A DNA stretch of 64,000 bases, taken from the NCBI RefSeq assembly GCF_001682855.1, contig NZ_MAQW01000012.1:1067858-1131857 (forward strand), given 5' to 3'. Positions 26,480 through 35,658 of the stretch are shown here, in pieces (position 1 is the stretch's first letter; every line of letters starts with the position of its first letter). A program made the position numbers and the translations under genes. The notes under the pieces were generated by a model. That model worked only from the letters and a program-made list of their open reading frames with translations, had not been told where the DNA came from and ran no database searches. This DNA is from Bacillus sp. FJAT-27264. GTDB taxonomy: Bacteria; Bacillota; Bacilli; Paenibacillales; Paenibacillaceae.

Positions 26480-26698
26480 GTTCACAAGTCCTCCTGCAAA
26501 ATAGTAAGTATGGTAAATGAATTCAACCTTAGTGATTATAAAGGTTTGCAGCGCAGGATTATGTGACTTTTATTCTATGTAAACTGAAACCAAATTAGAT
26601 AGCGCTCCTACAGTTCCAAACTTCCCCCTTTATTCCTCATCGCTTTTCGTTACTTTCTTTTGTTCCTCTTATATGTACAAACATCCACAAACACAGCA

Positions 26699-26727
26699 AA
26701 AAACCCCTCACTACTCTGAGGGGTTTC
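26699..26727 (-). terminator. Terminator of the UlaG-like hydrolase gene
   Basis: AAACCCCTCA / TGAGGGGTTT with a 6-nt loop is followed by TTTT on the minus strand, 34 bases after the gene's stop. The rest of 26486-26760 shows no gene and no convincing promoter. Confidence 0.88.
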
Positions 26728-26760
26728 CGCTTCATATCTATCCAATTACAGATGATCGTT

Positions 26761-27612
26761 CTATTTGCTGTTCAGAAAAGCCTTAGGCGACACATAGATG
26801 AATCGTTCCGCCCGGGCCATCACATGGAATTTCTGTTCCGGGAAATGACGGTAGAGATAATCCACAAAGTAACCAGGATTCTCGGCATTTCCAGCAAAAA
26901 TATCATAGTGCAGCGGGATAACCGTCTCGAATCCCGCTACGGACGCGAACTCGGCAGCCTCCCGGTAATCCATATTGCCGGCAATATCGCGCTGGTTGCG
27001 GAAATAATCACGCCCGTTGATTGGCAGCATCGCCAAATCAATGGGCTGACGGCTGACTGTCTCAATTAACTCGGGGAACAACACGGTGTCCCCGGCATGA
27101 TAGAGCGTGACCCCATTCAACTGAAGAATGTATCCGACATAATGCGGGAGTCCTTCGCTGTCTTTATCCAACTGCTCATGTGCGGCGGTTACAGGCAGTA
27201 CCTTGAGCTTAGCTCCTATCTCTATCCAGTTCTCCGGCCTCGCGGTCAGCAGCTGATCTTCCTTCACACCCAGTTCGTGCAGCTGTGCTGCGCATACGGC
27301 CGGAGCCATAAAGCTGACATCAGCATTATTCTTCACGATGGAAGGAATCGAACCCGTATCCAAATGGTCAAGATGATCATGTGTGATCAAGCAGATGTCA
27401 GCGTTCGTGATATCTTCAGGTCCGATCGGCGCGGGATACGTGCGATGCGGATTCTCGGATACATACGGATCTATGTAAACGGTAAGGCCGTCCCCTTTGA
27501 TAATGACACTTTCCTGACCAAGAAACCATACCGCCAGAGTACCATAAGGAACCTCTGTTTCATTTACTTCCTGGATAATTGTTTGACCTTTACGCGAGTT
27601 CTGTGTATTCAT
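26761..27612 (-). CDS. UlaG-like MBL-fold metallohydrolase
   Basis: The 283-residue metallo-beta-lactamase-fold protein has the metal motif THDHLDH (about residues 77-83), a later His in PVTAAHEQ, Asp in LYHAGDTVLFPEL and the final His in VIPLHYDIFAG. These match the UlaG/L-ascorbate-6-phosphate lactonase branch. No ula or other sugar-phosphate gene is nearby, so the substrate is open. It stands alone on the minus strand with its own terminator. The first 20 residues (QNSRKGQTIIQEVNETEV) are polar and variable. Confidence 0.87.
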   Translation of the reverse strand: MNTQNSRKGQTIIQEVNETEVPYGTLAVWFLGQESVIIKGDGLTVYIDPYVSENPHRTYPAPIGPEDITNADICLITHDHLDHLDTGSIPSIVKNNADVSFMAPAVCAAQLHELGVKEDQLLTARPENWIEIGAKLKVLPVTAAHEQLDKDSEGLPHYVGYILQLNGVTLYHAGDTVLFPELIETVSRQPIDLAMLPINGRDYFRNQRDIAGNMDYREAAEFASVAGFETVIPLHYDIFAGNAENPGYFVDYLYRHFPEQKFHVMARAERFIYVSPKAFLNSK

Positions 27613-27684
27613 AGCTGTCTCCTGCCTTTCTGCTTGAAGTCTGCTGCTATCCTGTTCAACAGACGTTTTTTCGGATGTATATCC

Positions 27685-28935
27685 CTAGAATTCCACGGAC
27701 TTGCTCATTTCAGCCAAAGCCGGTTGCCCGATAATGCCGATCCGCCAGATGGCAATGCCTTTGAGACCATATCGCTTAGCCAACCCGATCTTGGCATTCA
27801 CTGAGCTCTCATTCTCGCTATATACGGAAATGCCGAGAATCAGCTTGTCCTTGCTGACTTGCTGCAGGGCTAGCCGGATACCCTCATCGACCTTGTTAAT
27901 CGGTTCAGGCCGGGATTCATCCTCATAGGCATAAGCCATAATGATCAAATCATCCGCTAAGCTTCCGAGAGTCTTATAATCATAACCTTTATAAGAGCTA
28001 TTAAGCGGGTGAAGAATAACGGTAAGCTTCAGGCCTGCTGCCTTGGCTTTGGCGGACAGGTTCTTCACAAAATCATTGTACTCTCCTTGCACCTTGGCCT
28101 TGTCCCCCGTAAGTCCGAGACCCTCTAAATCGAGTGCAATTCCTTTAAACCCTTTTTGGGACGCGGTATCCACGATACTGGTTATGGTCTGCTCCTGAAG
28201 CACCTTATCCTCCAGGTTCTTGGTCAGCTCAAGCTTCCCATCCACTGAATAGACCATCAGGTAAGGCTCGGTTCCTCCCACAGCCGCATTCAGAACAAGA
28301 GATTCTGGTGTCACATCTCCCGCTGGCTTCGGCCATCTGAAATCATCACCTGTGGTTGTAAAATTCCCACTGCGGTCAATCCGGCTCCAGCCGAAAGCTA
28401 CGGCGTCGAAGCTCGGGATCAGCGACACCTCACCATAAGCTCCCTGCGCGTAGAAGCCGAGCTTATACATGTCCGTCTTCGGCGAGGTTATAGAGACCGT
28501 CTTGCTGGCCTGATCCCAGGTCACCGCCGCACCGAACTGCCCGCTGAAGAAGCTCAGCGGAATCATCGTAGTGCCACGCACATTTTGTGGAGCGACGGCC
28601 AGCTTGACCGTCCCGCCATTAACGGTGGCATCCTTGCTGCCAAGCGTAAGGACAACCACCTTGGCGTCAGCAGCATTCACCTTGGTGGCTGTGATCTGCT
28701 TGGCACCCTGATTCCATTCCACCTTAATTCCAAGAGCCTCAGATATCGCCCGGAAGGGCACCATGGTCGTTCCATTCATCATAGCTGGCTCCACCGGGAA
28801 GGGTAAGGGATATCCGTCCAGGATAATCTTTACCCCATCAGATGCTCCGGCGGCCTCGGTAGTACTTGCCTGCAGGGCTGAGGCACTGCCCAAGGTGATA
28901 GCGAGGCATAATAAGAGTTTGCTGAACCGTTTCAT
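27685..28935 (-). CDS. Secreted protein with stalk (copper amine oxidase N-like) domain and GH18-like domain
   Basis: The 416-residue protein has a signal peptide (1-29), then a stalk domain of the copper amine oxidase N-terminal type (about 34-150; YPLPFPVEPAMMNGTTMVPFRAISEALG and NVRGTTMIPLSFFS). The C-terminal part (about 155-416) is a GH18/YaaH-like barrel with GFKGIALDLEGL, where the Glu matches the catalytic acid of DxxDxDxE, and LIIMAYAYED. Such combinations act on peptidoglycan or are inactive wall-binding relatives. The usual three-Asp pattern before the Glu is reduced, so activity is uncertain. Confidence 0.83.
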   Translation of the reverse strand: MKRFSKLLLCLAITLGSASALQASTTEAAGASDGVKIILDGYPLPFPVEPAMMNGTTMVPFRAISEALGIKVEWNQGAKQITATKVNAADAKVVVLTLGSKDATVNGGTVKLAVAPQNVRGTTMIPLSFFSGQFGAAVTWDQASKTVSITSPKTDMYKLGFYAQGAYGEVSLIPSFDAVAFGWSRIDRSGNFTTTGDDFRWPKPAGDVTPESLVLNAAVGGTEPYLMVYSVDGKLELTKNLEDKVLQEQTITSIVDTASQKGFKGIALDLEGLGLTGDKAKVQGEYNDFVKNLSAKAKAAGLKLTVILHPLNSSYKGYDYKTLGSLADDLIIMAYAYEDESRPEPINKVDEGIRLALQQVSKDKLILGISVYSENESSVNAKIGLAKRYGLKGIAIWRIGIIGQPALAEMSKSVEF

Positions 28936-29048
28936 AAGGAGTCTCCAATCTAAGAGAATATGAATTTTCAGTTTGCTATTCTATTTTTCTCCCTATCATT
29001 TTACCAAATATGATATATATAGCAAATTAAAGAAGGCAATGCGAATAT

Positions 29049-29999
29049 TTATATGAAGGCGCTGAGGAACACGCCAACGGCACGCTCCGTATCAACCTCA
29101 ACTGCTACCTCGATGAACTCTCCAACTTTAGGCTGAGGACGCAGATCTGCAACGACCATACCAGCAGTATGTTCTCCCTTACACTCCACCCGTACTTTCA
29201 TCTGCCGGGTTGTGACTAGGTCCGGTTGCAAAGCCACCATCAATGCCAAAGGATCATGCAGCGGCGCGCTTTCGATGAAATAGTTCACTTCCTGGTAGAA
29301 TTTGAAGTAGTGAGTTAGCGACTCATCCATGAACGCGATGATCTCACGATTCTCTTCCCGCCCCTGACGCTGCAGCAGGTTCAGGTGCTCCCGCGTAATC
29401 ACCGTCTTCTGAGTGACATCCAGTCCTACCATCGTCAGTGGCAGACCCGAAGTGAATACATGATCGGCCGCCTCAGGGTCACCCCAGATATTGGCTTCCG
29501 CCACTGGCGTTTTGTTCCCCGGTCTGAAGACTGTGCCCCCCATCACAACAACCTTCTTCAACAGATTCTTCAGATTCGGTTCCAGCTCCAAAGCATGCGA
29601 CAGGTTAGTCAGATGTGCCAGCGTGACCAATACAATCTCCCCGGGATTCTCCTTGGCGATGCGAACGATAAACTCCGCTGCTGTTTCTTTGACCGGTTGC
29701 TGGCTGGAGGAAGCCAGTTCCACCCCGCCGATCCCGTTCTCGCCATGAACGCCGGTGGCATATCCTGCGGTCTTCTTCGCTAATGCTGTGCCTGCACCAA
29801 CGGCAACCGGAATCTCATACCCAGGCTGTGCCAGTGTCAGCAGTCGGAGCGTATTCTCCGTAGCCTGCTCCACATCCACATTTCCAAAAATCGTTGTAAT
29901 CCCCTCGATCACCACATTCGGTGCCTTCAAGGCATATAAAATCGCCAATGCATCGTCTATCCCTGTGTCTACATCTAAAATGAGTCTCGTTTGATTCAT
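29049..29999 (-). CDS. Nucleoside hydrolase (IunH-type)
   Basis: The protein has about 316 residues and the calcium-binding DVDTGIDDA motif near the start, the family strand EIVLVTLAHLTNLSHAL, KKVVVMGGTVF, NIWGDPEAADHVF and late HDPLALM. These enzymes cleave the N-glycosidic bond of ribonucleosides to base and ribose in the cytoplasm. Start is at ATG 29999, 8 bases after GGAGG; GTG 30002 is the alternative. It begins 30 bases after the PatB-type gene on the same strand, so they are likely co-transcribed, though no metabolic link is obvious. Confidence 0.93.
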   Translation of the reverse strand: MNQTRLILDVDTGIDDALAILYALKAPNVVIEGITTIFGNVDVEQATENTLRLLTLAQPGYEIPVAVGAGTALAKKTAGYATGVHGENGIGGVELASSSQQPVKETAAEFIVRIAKENPGEIVLVTLAHLTNLSHALELEPNLKNLLKKVVVMGGTVFRPGNKTPVAEANIWGDPEAADHVFTSGLPLTMVGLDVTQKTVITREHLNLLQRQGREENREIIAFMDESLTHYFKFYQEVNYFIESAPLHDPLALMVALQPDLVTTRQMKVRVECKGEHTAGMVVADLRPQPKVGEFIEVAVEVDTERAVGVFLSAFI

Positions 30000-30029
30000 C
30001 ACTGTTGCCTCCTTGTAAAATACATAATG

Positions 30030-31211
30030 TTATTGTGCGTTTATGGTTCCAACAGCTCTGACGAAGCGCTCCAGTGCTTCCTGCAGTGTGGAACGTGGAC
30101 AGGCCAGATTAATTCGCAGATATCCTTGGCCCTCGGTGCCGAAAATCGAGCCTTCATTAAAGGCGATTTGGGCTTCCTTGTACATCAGCTTCTTGAGACC
30201 CGGAACATCTAGTCCAAGTGCACGGCAGTCAATCCATAGCAGGTATGTCCCATCCGGACGGGTAATTCCGACCTGCGGCAGATGACGTTTCAAATAATCG
30301 GTAGCATATTCTACATTGCCGGTAATGTATTGAATTAGCTCCTCCAGCCAATCTTCGCTTTCATTGTAAGCAGCCTTAACGACCTCTGCGGCAAAATAAC
30401 CAAGATTGTTAAGCCCCAGCGCATCCAGTCTACGCTTGAATTTTCGCCGCAGCACTGGGTTAGAAGCCACGATAATAGAGGTTTGCAGTCCTGGCAGATT
30501 GAAGGTCTTCGTCACAGACAGTGCTGTCACCGTGATGTCCGCCAGTTCCGGAGACAACCCGGCAAACGAGAGGTATTTATGACCCTGAAATTCCATATCG
30601 CAATGAATACCATCCGAGATAACCGTCACTCCATACCGCAGACATAACTCACCTAGACGCAGCAATTCATCCCGTTCCCATATCCGGCCGACAGGATTAT
30701 GCGGACTGCACAGGATCATCAGTTTTGCTCCGTCCTGCATTAGTCTCTCCAGTCCATCATAATCCATCTCATAACGGCTATCGCGCTGCAAAAGCGGATT
30801 CTTGACCAGCGTCCGGCCATTCATTTCGATCACATCGTAGAATGGGTGATACACAGGTGTCTGAATAATCACTCCATCCCCCGGCCCGCTAAACAGCTCC
30901 ACACACAATCCCAGACTGACTACGACACCCGGTGAATTTACGATCCACTCCGGCTTCAATGCCCAGTCATGCCTTCTCCCAAACCAGGAGATAATCGCTT
31001 CTTGATAGGAGTCATCACTGATGCTATATCCATAAAGCCCCTGCTCCGCACGACGCAGCAGCGCCTGCTTCACGGCAGGCGGGCTTTCAAAGTCCATATC
31101 AGCTACCCACAAAGGCAGAATATCCTCATTCCCAAACAGCTTTCCGCAGTCATCCCATTTGACGGAACCCGTATTGCGGCGGTTAATTACACGGTCAAAA
31201 TCATACTTCAA
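30030..31211 (-). CDS. patB: PatB/MalY-type PLP-dependent C-S lyase
   Basis: The 393-residue fold type I PLP enzyme has LPLWVADMDFESPPAVKQAL at the N-terminus, a hallmark of the MalY/PatB subgroup, also YGYS, CSPHNPVGRIW, VISDGIHCDMEF, the PLP lysine in SVTKTFNLPGLQ and the substrate Arg in YLRINLACPR. These enzymes split cystathionine or other cysteine conjugates; some act as aminotransferases. The upstream partner is absent and the nucleoside hydrolase follows. Confidence 0.92.
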   Translation of the reverse strand: MKYDFDRVINRRNTGSVKWDDCGKLFGNEDILPLWVADMDFESPPAVKQALLRRAEQGLYGYSISDDSYQEAIISWFGRRHDWALKPEWIVNSPGVVVSLGLCVELFSGPGDGVIIQTPVYHPFYDVIEMNGRTLVKNPLLQRDSRYEMDYDGLERLMQDGAKLMILCSPHNPVGRIWERDELLRLGELCLRYGVTVISDGIHCDMEFQGHKYLSFAGLSPELADITVTALSVTKTFNLPGLQTSIIVASNPVLRRKFKRRLDALGLNNLGYFAAEVVKAAYNESEDWLEELIQYITGNVEYATDYLKRHLPQVGITRPDGTYLLWIDCRALGLDVPGLKKLMYKEAQIAFNEGSIFGTEGQGYLRINLACPRSTLQEALERFVRAVGTINAQ

Positions 31212-31292
31212 CTATCGTCACCTCATCATCTTGTTGTTCAAATATTGTAACATGGGTAGGGCAAATTAAACATGCATCAGTCTGCTAACAGC

Positions 31293-31323
31293 AAAAAGAC
31301 GGCATCTAAGCGTGCCGCCTTTT
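31293..31323 (-). terminator. Terminator of the dgk-dck operon
   Basis: AAAAGGCGGCA / TGCCGTCTTTTT pairs across an 8-nt loop and ends in a T-run on the minus strand, 8 bases after the dck stop. Confidence 0.85.
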
Positions 31324-31330
31324 CCAGAAA

Positions 31331-31984
31331 TTATATTTTTGCTCCCGAGCCCGCAATGGTCCGACCCACCTGCTCCAGGATATCGGAGAGGGACGCCGGA
31401 TCATGTACATCATAGTCATCAATGTTCAAGCGCAGCACCGGACAAGCCTTGAATTCATCGATCCATATCGAATACCGGCCGTGCATCTGCTCCCAATAAG
31501 AAACATCCGTATGAATCTCCATCTCGCGGCCGCGTTCATTAATCCGGGTTAGGATGGATGGCAGACTGCCCTCAATGTAGATCAGCACATCCGGGTGCGG
31601 GAAGTACGGAGTCATTACCATGGCTTCATAAAGACTGGTGTAGGTCTCATAGTCCGTCTTAGACATCGTCCCTTGATCTGCATGCATTTTGGCAAAAATA
31701 CCAGTGTCCTCATAAATGGAACGGTCCTGCACGAACCCTCCACCCATCTCGAACATCTTCTTTTGCTCCTTGAAGCGTTCAGCCAGGAAATAAATTTGCA
31801 GGTGGAAGCTCCACCGTTCAAAATCATGATAGAACTTCTCCAGGTAAGGGTTATGATCCACCTGCTCCAATGAGGTCTGGAAGCCGAGCCGGCTCGCCAG
31901 CGCACCTGTCAGTGTCGATTTGCCTACACCCACGGTTCCGGCCACCGTTATGATTGCGTTCTCCGGGATTTGATATTGGTTCAT
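31331..31984 (-). CDS. dck: Deoxynucleoside kinase (deoxyadenosine/deoxycytidine kinase type)
   Basis: The 217-residue P-loop kinase has GTVGVGKST (about 15-23), the EQVDHNPYLEKFYHD segment, DRSIYEDTGIFAKMH and the lid-type R-x-x-x-R in NERGREME. Length and motifs match B. subtilis Dck. It phosphorylates deoxyadenosine/deoxycytidine in salvage. Its start overlaps the stop of the upstream kinase gene by four bases (ATGA), so the pair is translationally coupled; in bacilli the two often act as a pair. Confidence 0.92.
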   Translation of the reverse strand: MNQYQIPENAIITVAGTVGVGKSTLTGALASRLGFQTSLEQVDHNPYLEKFYHDFERWSFHLQIYFLAERFKEQKKMFEMGGGFVQDRSIYEDTGIFAKMHADQGTMSKTDYETYTSLYEAMVMTPYFPHPDVLIYIEGSLPSILTRINERGREMEIHTDVSYWEQMHGRYSIWIDEFKACPVLRLNIDDYDVHDPASLSDILEQVGRTIAGSGAKI

Positions 31985-32604
31985 TCCATAAGCTCCTTTA
32001 CTTTTGCAGCAATTTCTTCATAATGCATCCGGTTCTCTACGAAATCGATCGTAATACCATCTATGGTCATAATAATAGTGGACGGCTCACGGGCAGCCAG
32101 TGAACTCATCGCATCATCGTAATCCTCGATCAGTTGCTGCAGATAAGCTTGGTCCATCCCCTCTTCAAAAGAGCGGCCGCGCTTCGCAATTCTAGCCAGC
32201 AGCGTATCGAGATCTGCTCTTATATATAGAATAATATCCGGCTTCGGCAGATCATCGGTAAGCACATGGTAGATTTTGCGGTACTTATCCCGCTTTGTCC
32301 CCTTCAGCGTCCGCTCGCTAAAAATCAGATTCTTATAAATATGGTAATCCGAAATCACCGGCTTGCCCTTCTCTATGTACTGGGTAATCGTATCCTCCAA
32401 CTGCTTGTACCGATTGCAGAGAAAGAACATCTCCAGTTGAAAGCTCCAATCGTCCATGTTCCGATAGAACTTGTCTAGGAACGGATTCTCTTCAACAATT
32501 TCCTTAATAATAGGAAGGTGTAATGTCTCTGCAAGCATCGAAGACAATGTTGTTTTCCCTGCTCCGATCGGACCTTCCACGGCAATAAATGGCGCTTGTC
32601 TCAT
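31981..32604 (-). CDS. dgk: Deoxynucleoside kinase (deoxyguanosine kinase type)
   Basis: The 207-residue P-loop kinase has GPIGAGKTT (10-18), EIVEENPFLDKFYRN, SDYHIYKNLIF and the lid ARIAKRGRSFE. Its length equals that of B. subtilis Dgk. It begins the two-gene salvage operon and is followed by dck with a 4-bp overlap. The assignment of dgk versus dck rests on length, gene order and the E-E-N versus D-H-N differences; substrate preference itself is not readable. Confidence 0.9.
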   Translation of the reverse strand: MRQAPFIAVEGPIGAGKTTLSSMLAETLHLPIIKEIVEENPFLDKFYRNMDDWSFQLEMFFLCNRYKQLEDTITQYIEKGKPVISDYHIYKNLIFSERTLKGTKRDKYRKIYHVLTDDLPKPDIILYIRADLDTLLARIAKRGRSFEEGMDQAYLQQLIEDYDDAMSSLAAREPSTIIMTIDGITIDFVENRMHYEEIAAKVKELME

Positions 32605-32804
32605 TGATGCTAAATTCCTCCTCCAAATGCGGACCCCTGCTCTAAAAACAGACTGATTTATTGTATCACAGCGGCGTCAATTTTCGCATAATAAAAATTT
32701 TAAATGATAGCTTCAGACCGTAATCTTCCCTGCATGGCCTTCTGAGATACGTATGAGTTTCTAGCTGTCCAGAAGGAAACTTTTTGAGCAAAAATGCGTC
32801 TAAC

Positions 32805-32825
32805 TATAGGAGAAAAATATCCTAT
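32805..32825. promoter_or_regulatory. Inverted repeat upstream of the RCC1-type gene
   Basis: TATAGGA and TCCTATA form a perfect 7-bp inverted repeat around a short A-rich spacer, 36 bases before the ATG at 32861. A -35-like TTGAGC lies at 32784-32789. It could be an operator or a small 5' hairpin. Confidence 0.35.
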
Positions 32826-32860
32826 ATTTTCCCAATTAGAACATCCGAGGTGCAAAACAA

Positions 32861-34342
32861 ATGAATAAAAAATCATTGTTTCTCAGTCTCATGTTGGGCC
32901 TCACGCTGGTCGCAAACGCTTCTATCGTCAGTGCTGAATCTGCTCCCGCTAGTAAAATCACTTCCTACAGTCAAGATTCCCTGATCAAAAGTGATGGCAG
33001 TCTGTGGGTATGGAGCTACAATCAGCCTGTGCCCACCCAAATCTCTGGTTTATCCGATGTGCAGGCCATCTTTGACGACGGATATGTCCTGAAGAAGGAC
33101 GGGTCCGTCTGGCTTTGGCAACGGAAAGGTCGTGATCTGACACTTGAACTATTACCTGTCAAAGGATTGGAGCGGATTGTTGATGTTTTCCGCTACGGAT
33201 ACACTACACTAGCCTTGAATGACCAGGGTGAAGTATTCGCCTCTATTCCGAATCAGGAGGATTCGGACCCTGCCACGTTTACTCCAATACCTGGTATCGA
33301 TAATGTTGCGGATATACAAGGCTATTATGCATTTGAAGAGGAACAGTACATCTTTTTGAAGAAAGACGGGTCCGTCTGGAAGGATAATAACCGATTACAG
33401 ACCTTTGAACCGGTTCAGGGGCTGAACAACGTGGTGCAGATTGCGCATAATATGGCCCTTAAGGCAGACGGCACTGTCTGGAACTGGCCCGCCACCTTTG
33501 AACGAAAGAGTGCAAAACCAAAGGCTATGACCCCGGTGCAGCTTCAACCGCTAGCCAACATTAAAGCCATCAGGCATAATAACTACTCCAACATTGCGAT
33601 TGACGGCGAATCCCGTCTCTGGTTCTGGGGGGCGACCATCACGGGTGTCTCGGATGGGACTACACGGAACGATAATCCGGTCCCCCTCCTCCTGAACGGA
33701 ATCAAAAATGTGAAGGATGCTGCTGTCGTGGAGCATTCTCTGCTTGCCCTAACGGCGGACGGTAAGCTCTTCGCCGCTTCTACCTACCGCACTTCCATGC
33801 CTGAGAATGCCGAATTCGAACAGCTTTTCTCAGATATACAGTCCATCCGCAGCGGCCCACGCCATAGCATTATGCAGAAGAACGACGGCACACTCTGGGG
33901 CTGGGGTGTGAACAAGCATGCTGAATTGGGTTATGGAGACTATGAATTCAGCCATAATAAGCCTGTACCTGTACAGAAGCCGATCTCTGTCTCGCTGAAC
34001 GGTGAGAATGTAGCTCTGATCAGTGGTGTCATTACAAGGAATGGTCAGAATTTCATTCCCCTCCGCTCCGTGTTTGAGAAGCTGGGTGCCAAAGTGACCT
34101 TTGATCAGATGAACAAATTAGCAACTGTGGCCCGCACCGAAGACGGCAAGCCTGCCATTACCATCAATGTCAGTGCTACGAGTGGACAGACTAGGGTGAA
34201 TGATGAGTTAGTTACACTCCAGAATAAACCGTTCAATGTGAATGGCATCCTGTATCTGCCGCTGCGGTTTATCAGTGAAAAGCTGGGTGCAACCGTAGAA
34301 TGGATCTCGCAGGAAGATCGGATTGCCATCACTATGAAGTAA
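32861..34342 (+). CDS. Secreted RCC1-repeat protein with C-terminal stalk domain
   Basis: The 493-residue protein has a signal peptide (1-25, cleavage after VSAESA-like site). Repeats of the form SDGSLWVWS, KDGSVWLWQ, KDGSVWKDN, ADGTVWNWP, NDGTLWGWGVNKHAELGYG mark a degenerate RCC1/beta-propeller (about 30-375). The C-terminal 110 residues are a copper amine oxidase N-type stalk domain (ITRNGQNFIPLRSVFEKLGA and NGILYLPLRFISEKLGATVEW). This domain pair is common in Paenibacillus exoproteins; function is unknown. It is a single gene on the plus strand in a minus-strand region. Confidence 0.85.
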   Translation: MNKKSLFLSLMLGLTLVANASIVSAESAPASKITSYSQDSLIKSDGSLWVWSYNQPVPTQISGLSDVQAIFDDGYVLKKDGSVWLWQRKGRDLTLELLPVKGLERIVDVFRYGYTTLALNDQGEVFASIPNQEDSDPATFTPIPGIDNVADIQGYYAFEEEQYIFLKKDGSVWKDNNRLQTFEPVQGLNNVVQIAHNMALKADGTVWNWPATFERKSAKPKAMTPVQLQPLANIKAIRHNNYSNIAIDGESRLWFWGATITGVSDGTTRNDNPVPLLLNGIKNVKDAAVVEHSLLALTADGKLFAASTYRTSMPENAEFEQLFSDIQSIRSGPRHSIMQKNDGTLWGWGVNKHAELGYGDYEFSHNKPVPVQKPISVSLNGENVALISGVITRNGQNFIPLRSVFEKLGAKVTFDQMNKLATVARTEDGKPAITINVSATSGQTRVNDELVTLQNKPFNVNGILYLPLRFISEKLGATVEWISQEDRIAITMK

Positions 34343-34366
34343 GCAGAGCAACGATTATTAGCTGAG

Positions 34367-34407
34367 CTTAAGAATTAAGCATCGCTTCATAGCGTTGGCT
34401 TCTTAAG
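34367..34407 (+). terminator. Hairpin after the RCC1-type gene
   Basis: CTTAAGAA / TTCTTAAG enclose a smaller CGCT / AGCG stem, 25 bases after the stop, followed by a short T-run (TTT). Confidence 0.6.
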
Positions 34408-34444
34408 TTTACTCCATAAGGCAATTACTTAAGCCACAAAACAA

Positions 34445-34490
34445 CAAGGGAGCTTCCTCAAGCCGTAAACGGCTATCGGAAGCTCCCTTG
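34445..34490. terminator. Terminator between convergent RCC1-type and nspC genes
   Basis: The long stem CAAGGGAGCTTCC / GGAAGCTCCCTTG holds an inner AGCCGT / ACGGCT stem. On the minus strand it continues into TTGTTGTTTTG, so it mainly ends the polyamine operon. Confidence 0.8.
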
Positions 34491-34504
34491 AATTACGTAT
34501 AGGA

Positions 34505-35653
34505 TTAGGACAGACGGCCGCTGAAATCCTCGAATTGGAATTCGCGGATGACCTTGATGCCCTCTTCTTCGTTATAGGAAGCAATGGCCGGGAGATTCAC
34601 ACCATTGAACATGTGATTCTTCACCATGGAATAATGCGCCATATCCAGGAACACGAGCTTATCGCCATACTTCAGAGGCTCCTTGAAGGAGTAGTCGCCA
34701 ATGACGTCTCCTGCGAGACAGGTCATGCCGCCCAATCTGTACGTATACGGATTCTCACCCGGCTCACCGGCTCCGATAATACCAGGACGGTAAGGCATAG
34801 CCAGAACGTCTGGCATATGACATTCCGCAGAAGTGTCGAGAATGGCAATATCCATGCCGTTATGCATAACATCCAGCACTGTCGCCACCAGATATCCGGT
34901 ATTCAGGGCTACTGCTTCACCCGGCTCCAGATAAATCTCGAGATCATACTTCTCTTTCATGTACACAATACAGCGAACAAGGGTATCCAGATCATAATCC
35001 GGACGGGTAATATGATGCCCGCCGCCGAAGTTCAGCCACTTCATACCATATAGGTGTTCACCAAACTTCTCTTCGACGACCTTCAGCGTCCGCTCCAAGG
35101 TATCGGAGTTCTGCTCACACATCGTGTGGAAATGCAGTCCATCAATGCCTTCCAGCTCTTCCGGACGGAAGTTCGGCAATGTTACGCCCATTCTCGAGAA
35201 GTTGTAGCACGGATCATATAGCGGAATTTCAAGCTCCGAATATTCCGGGTTGACGCGAATACCGCAGCTGATCTTCTTTGGTGCATTTTGCACCCGATCC
35301 TTGAATCGGCTCCATTGGTCAAAGGAGTTGAACACAATATGATCGCTGTAGCCCAGCAGTTCGTCGAACTCGCTGTCCACATAAGCAGGTGCATAGACAT
35401 GTACTTCTTTACCCATCTTCTCATAGCCAAGTCTGGCTTCGAATAAGGAGCTGGAAGTCACGCCATGCAAATACTTGCCGACAAGCGGATACATAGAGTG
35501 CATAGAGAAACCTTTCTGGGCCAAGAGGATCTTGGCGCCAGAGCGTTCCTGTACAGAATTCAGAACTTCAAGGTTACGAACCAGTAATCTCTCATCCACA
35601 AGATAGCTGGGCGACGGCAGGCTGCTGATATCAATTCCGATTTCCTTAATCAT
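34505..35653 (-). CDS. nspC: Carboxynorspermidine/carboxyspermidine decarboxylase
   Basis: The 382-residue fold type III (alanine racemase-like) PLP decarboxylase has SPSYLVDERLLVRNL, the PLP lysine in LLAQKGFSM (near 47), HFHTMCEQN, LNFGGGHHITRPDYD and the LEPGEAVALNTGY strand, with the catalytic Cys in DTSAECHMPD. These are landmarks of NspC. It decarboxylates carboxy(nor)spermidine to (nor)spermidine. The gene starts 5 bases after the dehydrogenase stop, with its AAGG site inside that gene's end, so the two are one operon. Confidence 0.93.
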   Translation of the reverse strand: MIKEIGIDISSLPSPSYLVDERLLVRNLEVLNSVQERSGAKILLAQKGFSMHSMYPLVGKYLHGVTSSSLFEARLGYEKMGKEVHVYAPAYVDSEFDELLGYSDHIVFNSFDQWSRFKDRVQNAPKKISCGIRVNPEYSELEIPLYDPCYNFSRMGVTLPNFRPEELEGIDGLHFHTMCEQNSDTLERTLKVVEEKFGEHLYGMKWLNFGGGHHITRPDYDLDTLVRCIVYMKEKYDLEIYLEPGEAVALNTGYLVATVLDVMHNGMDIAILDTSAECHMPDVLAMPYRPGIIGAGEPGENPYTYRLGGMTCLAGDVIGDYSFKEPLKYGDKLVFLDMAHYSMVKNHMFNGVNLPAIASYNEEEGIKVIREFQFEDFSGRLS

Positions 35654-35658
35654 TGGCC

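Noticed and set aside
26486..26760. Search for a peptide precursor gene beside the radical SAM gene
   Set aside because: Only a ten-codon frame without a ribosome site was found, so a ribosomally made peptide cluster is not supported.
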